From: Thalassobius sp049116315
Lineage (GTDB): Bacteria > Pseudomonadota > Alphaproteobacteria > Rhodobacterales > Rhodobacteraceae
NCBI GenBank assembly: GCA_049116315.1
Contig: JAGDZD010000015.1
Coordinates: 1 to 64,000 of the forward strand
Length of the DNA stretch: 64,000 bases
Direction: 5' to 3'
Shown: positions 59,856 to 64,000 of the stretch, one piece after another
Position numbering within the stretch: position 1 is the stretch's first letter
Layout of the letters: each line of letters begins with the position of its first letter
Notes under the pieces: model-generated
What the model saw: the letters and a program-made list of their open reading frames with translations, nothing else
Databases searched by the model: none
What the model was told of the DNA's origin: nothing
Program-made: the position numbers and the translations under genes

Positions 59856-60517
59856 TGCTTTTTGCCGCTGGGTTTGGCACTCGAATGGGGGCGCTGACCA
59901 CCCATCAACCCAAACCTTTGGTGTCGGTTGCGGGGCGGCCATTGATTGATCACGCGTTGGACATGATCCAAGCGGCTGACCTTTCAAAAATTGTGGTGAA
60001 CCTGCACTATCACGGGGACAAGCTGAGGGCGCATTTGGCAGATCGCAACGTTCAGTTTTCCGAAGAACGCGATATTCTGGAAACCGGGGGCGGCCTGCGT
60101 GCGGCGCTACCATTGCTGGGGGATGCCCCCGTTTTCACGTCAAACAGCGATGCCATGTGGCAGGGTCCAAACCCGTTTCAGTTGCTGGAACAAGTTTGGG
60201 ACCCAGACAGGATGGATGGATTGCTGATGCTGGTGCCACAAAACGCCGCCATTGGGCACACGGGAAAGGGTGATTTTCTGTGCGCCGAAGATGGTCGTCT
60301 GGCCCGTGGCCCCGGCCCAATCTATACCGGGGTGCAAATCATCAAAACCGATCATTTGGCTGCGATCCCTCAGACCGCGTTTTCATTGAATGTGCTTTGG
60401 GATGAAATGTTGGCGCAACAGCGCCTGTTTGGGCTGGTTTATCCCGGTGAATGGTGTGACATCGGGCGTCCCGAAGGGATTGTTTTGGCCGAAAGGATGA
60501 TCGGACATGTTGTTTAG
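59840..60517 (+). CDS. murU: MurNAc-1-phosphate uridylyltransferase
   Basis: 225-residue nucleotidyltransferase. N-terminal AAGFGTRMGALTTHQPKPLV with the Arg and Lys of sugar-nucleotide transferases, then ETGGGLRAALP and NSDAMW with the metal Asp. Works after AmgK to make UDP-MurNAc, bypassing MurA. This recycling pair is standard in many proteobacteria that lack MurQ. Overlaps addB by 11 bases. Confidence 0.9.
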   Translation: MSRAVMLFAAGFGTRMGALTTHQPKPLVSVAGRPLIDHALDMIQAADLSKIVVNLHYHGDKLRAHLADRNVQFSEERDILETGGGLRAALPLLGDAPVFTSNSDAMWQGPNPFQLLEQVWDPDRMDGLLMLVPQNAAIGHTGKGDFLCAEDGRLARGPGPIYTGVQIIKTDHLAAIPQTAFSLNVLWDEMLAQQRLFGLVYPGEWCDIGRPEGIVLAERMIGHVV

Positions 60518-63446
60518 CCCCTCTGACAAGCCCCGCGTGTTTGGGGTTCCTGCTGGCGCTGATTTTCCAGCTGCTCTGAGCCAAGGTTTGACCCAGCGCG
60601 CCGCGGCCTTGCCTCCTCAGGAATTGGCCCGGGTCTCTTTGATGGTCAACACGCGGCGGATGGCGCGGCGCATTCGTGAGATTTTTGATCAAGGCCCTGC
60701 ATTGCTGCTGCCGCAAATCAGTCTGGTCACAAATCCCGCCTCGCCCGCACAGTCACTTGAGCTGCCCCAAGCGGTGTCCCCCCTGCGGCGCCGTTTGGAA
60801 GTGTCGCAATTTGTCTCTCAACTGCTGGACAGCCAACCAGATCTTGCACCGCGTGCGTCGCTTTTTGATCTGTCAAACAGTCTGGCAGATTTGATGGAGG
60901 AGATGCAGGGCGAAGGTGTCGACCCGTCTGTTCTTCAGCAATTGGATGTGTCCGATGAATCCGGACACTGGCGCCGCGCGTTGGGATTTTTGGACATTGT
61001 CCAACACTATTTCGGCGAAGATATCGATGCCCCTGATCGTGAAAGCCTGAACCGCCGTTTGGTTCACTCCATTGCCGAGCACTGGCAGCTTCACCCACCG
61101 ATCCATCCCATTATCGTAGCGGGTTCTACCGCGTCACGCGGCACAACGATGCTGTTGATGAAAGCTGTCGCCGCGCTGCCCCAAGGTGCATTGGTTTTGC
61201 CCGGGTTTGACTTTGAGATGAGCCAAGATGGATGGGCTGACCTTGATGATGCGCTCACCGCTGAGGATCATCCACAGTATCGCTTTGCCAAGCTGCTCAA
61301 GGAACTGGACCTAACGCCCGCTGATGTGATCCCTTGGAACGATGCGCAAGCCCCGTCTGCGGCACGCAATCGCCTTGTGTCACTTGCCTTGCGCCCTGCC
61401 CCGGTCACGGATCGTTGGCTCGAAGAAGGCCCCAAACTGCAAAACCTGTCCGAAGCTTTGGCCGATGTCACCTTGGTTGAGGCCACATCACAGCGCGAAG
61501 AAGCTTTGGCAATTGCCATGCGGCTACGTCAGGCCGCGCAAGACGGCATCACCGCCGCATTGATCACCCCGGACCGAATGCTGACCCGCCAGGTATCTGC
61601 GGCGCTGGGACGCTGGAACATCATTCCAGATGACAGCGCAGGCATCCCATTGCAATTGACAGCTCCCGGCCGTTTTCTGCGCCATGTTGTGGCTCTGTTT
61701 CACCGTAAACTGACCTCAGAGATGTTGCTGACTCTCTTGATGCATCCTTTGGCTCATACCGGTGGGGCGCGCGGTCCGCACTTGCGCCTGACCCGCGAAC
61801 TTGAACTTTATGTTCGGCGCGAAGGCATGCCTTTCCCTGATGCGGATCAGTTGACCTTTTGGGCCGCAACCAAAGACGACCCTATGGTCGAAAGCTGGGT
61901 GGCATGGATCATTGACAATTTCCTGGACAAATTGGGCGGCGAGGATCTGGCACTGTCAGATCATCTTGCCCGTCATTTGGTTTTGGCCAACCGCATCGCC
62001 GATGGATCTGCGCCCGAGAAAACCAGCGAGCTGTGGGAAAAAGACCCCGGACGCGCTGCGGCCAAAACGGTTGCAGATTTGGAGGAACAAGCCCCCTATG
62101 GCGGCACCCTCAGCGCCATCGATTATGCGGATCTGTTTGGGGCCGTGCTCAGCGGTGGCGAAGTCAGAAATCCCGACAGCCCACATCCCAACATCTTAAT
62201 TTGGGGCACCCTCGAGGCGCGGGTTCAAGGTGCCGATCTGGTTATCTTGGGCGGCCTGAACGAGGGCAGCTGGCCCGAAATGCCGTCCCCTGATCCCTGG
62301 CTGAACCGCAAAATGCGCCATGACGCAGGTTTGTTGCTGCCAGAACGACGGATCGGGTTGTCTGCACATGACTTTCAACAGGCCATCGGTGGGCCTCAGG
62401 TCTGGATCACCCGGTCCATCCGCTCCGAGGATGCTGAAACCGTGGCCTCGCGCTGGATCAACCGGATCACAAATTTGCTGTCCGGTTTGCCGGATCTCGG
62501 TGGACCCGAGGCCTTGCAAGGCGCGCGCGATCGCGGCAACCATTGGCTTTCCCTGACCAAAGTGCTTGAACAACCGGGCAGCACACCCCCTGCCCCGCGT
62601 CCTTCGCCGCGCCCGCCTGTTGCCGCCAGACCTCGCCGCCTTTCAGTTACGGAAATCAAACGGCTGATCCGCGACCCCTATGCCATTTACGCCCGCCATA
62701 TATTACGTTTGCGCCCGCTAGATCCTTTGATGCGCGCGCCTGATGCCTTGCTGCGCGGCATCGTCACCCATTCGGTGTTGGAACAATTCATCCATGAAAG
62801 CCGCGTTGACCCCAACGTTTTACAGGCCGCGCATCTGACCGATATTTCAGAGACTATTCTGGCCCAAAAGGTACCCTGGCCGGACACACGCACCCTGTGG
62901 TCAGCACGTATTGCACGGATTTCTGATTGGTTTGTTACCACCGAACAGGCGCGCCGCCGTCGCGCGGACCCGATGTATTTTGAAGAGCTTGGAGAGTTGC
63001 GTCACAGCGCCGTGGATTTCACCTTGGTTGGCAAAGCAGACCGGATTGATATGGATGCCCAAGGGCGTGCCCACATTTATGATTATAAAACAGGTTCTCC
63101 GCCCACACCCGCGCAACAAGCGATCTTTGACAAGCAGCTGTTGCTTGAAGCGGCGATGGTGGAACGTGGCGGCTTTGCCAAGATCGGCCCCGCTGATGTG
63201 GCCGAAGCCATCTATATCGGTCTGGGCGCAAAACCTTCAGAGGTGCCTGCCCCCTTGGACAAAGAATCCGCAGAGCAAGTGTGGGACCGTTTTGAAGCCC
63301 TAATCGCGCAATATTTTGATCCAGCGCAGGGCTACACCGCGCGTCGCGCAATGTTCAAAGATGACGGCTATTCCGACTATGATCAGCTGTCGCGATTTGG
63401 CGAATGGGATGTGACCAGCGATCCAATCAAAGAGGAGCTGTCATGA
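60507..63446 (+). CDS. addB: Double-strand break repair protein AddB
   Basis: 979-residue subunit of the AddAB helicase-nuclease that resects double-strand breaks for RecA. N-terminal superfamily-1-like helicase remnant (about 1-560), typical ILGGLNEGSWPEMPSPDPWLNR, and a C-terminal PD-(D/E)xK nuclease domain (about 700-975) with GKADRIDMD and YDYKTG. Alphaproteobacterial AddB is of this length. It overlaps murU upstream and addA downstream (ATGA at 63443). Confidence 0.95.
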   Translation: MLFSPSDKPRVFGVPAGADFPAALSQGLTQRAAALPPQELARVSLMVNTRRMARRIREIFDQGPALLLPQISLVTNPASPAQSLELPQAVSPLRRRLEVSQFVSQLLDSQPDLAPRASLFDLSNSLADLMEEMQGEGVDPSVLQQLDVSDESGHWRRALGFLDIVQHYFGEDIDAPDRESLNRRLVHSIAEHWQLHPPIHPIIVAGSTASRGTTMLLMKAVAALPQGALVLPGFDFEMSQDGWADLDDALTAEDHPQYRFAKLLKELDLTPADVIPWNDAQAPSAARNRLVSLALRPAPVTDRWLEEGPKLQNLSEALADVTLVEATSQREEALAIAMRLRQAAQDGITAALITPDRMLTRQVSAALGRWNIIPDDSAGIPLQLTAPGRFLRHVVALFHRKLTSEMLLTLLMHPLAHTGGARGPHLRLTRELELYVRREGMPFPDADQLTFWAATKDDPMVESWVAWIIDNFLDKLGGEDLALSDHLARHLVLANRIADGSAPEKTSELWEKDPGRAAAKTVADLEEQAPYGGTLSAIDYADLFGAVLSGGEVRNPDSPHPNILIWGTLEARVQGADLVILGGLNEGSWPEMPSPDPWLNRKMRHDAGLLLPERRIGLSAHDFQQAIGGPQVWITRSIRSEDAETVASRWINRITNLLSGLPDLGGPEALQGARDRGNHWLSLTKVLEQPGSTPPAPRPSPRPPVAARPRRLSVTEIKRLIRDPYAIYARHILRLRPLDPLMRAPDALLRGIVTHSVLEQFIHESRVDPNVLQAAHLTDISETILAQKVPWPDTRTLWSARIARISDWFVTTEQARRRRADPMYFEELGELRHSAVDFTLVGKADRIDMDAQGRAHIYDYKTGSPPTPAQQAIFDKQLLLEAAMVERGGFAKIGPADVAEAIYIGLGAKPSEVPAPLDKESAEQVWDRFEALIAQYFDPAQGYTARRAMFKDDGYSDYDQLSRFGEWDVTSDPIKEELS

Positions 63447-64000
63447 TCCGCGACGAAGCCACCGAACGCCAGATCACCGCAGCGCGGCCGGACCACTCTA
63501 CATGGCTTTCCGCCAATGCAGGCTCTGGTAAGACCCGTGTGTTAACCGATCGGGTTGCACGCTTGTTGCTTCAAAACGTCCAGCCACAGCATATTTTGTG
63601 CCTGACCTATACCAAGGCCGCGGCCAGCGAGATGCAGAACCGCCTGTTCAAGCGCCTTGGTGCTTGGGCAATGCTGCCCGATGAAGAGCTGCAAAAGCAA
63701 CTGATCGAGCTTGGCGTTCCTGGGCGAATTGACGATATGGCCCTGCGCAACGCCCGCACGCTGTTTGCCCGCGCAATTGAAACCCCCGGCGGGTTGAAAA
63801 TTCAAACCATCCACTCTTTCTGTTCGTCGTTGCTGCGACGTTTCCCTCTCGAGGCGCGCGTCAGCCCGCAATTTGCAGAGATGGAAGACCGCGCCGCAGC
63901 CCAGTTGCGCACTGAAATCGTGCAAACGCTCGCCAATGGGCCTGATGCACAGATCATCCGAACGCTGGCGATGAATTTCACCGGTGATGATTTCGAAAAA
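63443..64000 (+). CDS. addA: AddA helicase-nuclease subunit, truncated by window edge
   Basis: First 186 residues of the UvrD-like helicase/nuclease AddA. P-loop SANAGSGKTRVL near residues 22-34, motif Ia LCLTYTKAAASEM, and KIQTIHSFCSSLLRRFPLEA. GAGGAG lies eight bases before the ATG, and it overlaps the addB stop. The rest of the gene (normally about 1,100 residues) is beyond the window. Confidence 0.95.
   Translation, partial: MIRDEATERQITAARPDHSTWLSANAGSGKTRVLTDRVARLLLQNVQPQHILCLTYTKAAASEMQNRLFKRLGAWAMLPDEELQKQLIELGVPGRIDDMALRNARTLFARAIETPGGLKIQTIHSFCSSLLRRFPLEARVSPQFAEMEDRAAAQLRTEIVQTLANGPDAQIIRTLAMNFTGDDFEK

Noticed and set aside
1..64000. Mobile elements and CRISPR arrays
   Set aside because: No transposase, integrase or phage protein, no terminal inverted repeats around genes, and no regularly spaced repeats were seen.

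Overview
The window reads as a chromosomal segment of a marine alphaproteobacterium of the order Rhodobacterales (Roseobacter group). This rests on the gene sets rather than on any database search: the regB/senC-regA/ahcY redox locus, the hemY-mic60-hemD / tsaD-gpsA block, the tsaE-amgK-murU-addB-addA block behind a PAS-only DivL-like gene, and several small families that are typical of this order (DUF4170, DUF2853, DUF2125). Two intergenic regions carry TTAA-N7-TTAA boxes of the CtrA type. I saw no insertion sequence, phage gene, CRISPR array, rRNA or tRNA.

Layout. 1-16.4 kb is housekeeping and accessory metabolism: exonuclease III (cut by the window edge), a TauD/butyrobetaine-type dioxygenase, a GNAT protein, an orphan OmpR-type regulator, ribA with a degenerate RibB half, a YkuD transpeptidase, then a leftward run of pmbA-cysQ-rhodanese-DUF4170-waaA-lpxK (lipid A/Kdo synthesis), a DUF2125 exported protein, an SDR plus short crotonase, an MscS channel and a HI0933-type flavoprotein.

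16.5-30.5 kb is a sugar/acid-sugar catabolic island. An AGE isomerase converges on a kdgK kinase, an FCD-type GntR regulator and a GMC oxidoreductase. Divergent from these runs an eight-gene operon: aldehyde dehydrogenase, a YtfQRT-YjfF-like sugar ABC importer, a mandelate-racemase-group enolase-superfamily enzyme, a zinc alcohol dehydrogenase and a KduD-like SDR. The likely end point is 2-keto-3-deoxygluconate, phosphorylated by KdgK. The starting sugar is not evident. Inverted TCGTACCA-type sites in the divergent promoter are probably the GntR operators.

30.5-37.9 kb is a leftward thuR-thuEFGKAB locus (LacI regulator, binding protein, two permeases, ATPase, ThuA, ThuB) for trehalose-type disaccharides, with a perfect LacI-type palindrome before thuE and a near copy inside thuR. 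Both sugar transport operons carry a strong hairpin right after the binding-protein gene.

38-51.4 kb holds hemY-like/Mic60/hemD facing tsaD-gpsA-YciI-EVE-DUF1761, then glmM, DUF2853, a LysR regulator with two small divergent genes, a glutathione S-transferase and ahcY. 51.4-64 kb holds small exported proteins, an HD phosphohydrolase, a GNAT protein, the RegA-SenC / RegB redox system, the DivL-like PAS protein, tsaE, the AmgK-MurU cell-wall recycling pair, addB and the start of addA (cut by the window edge).
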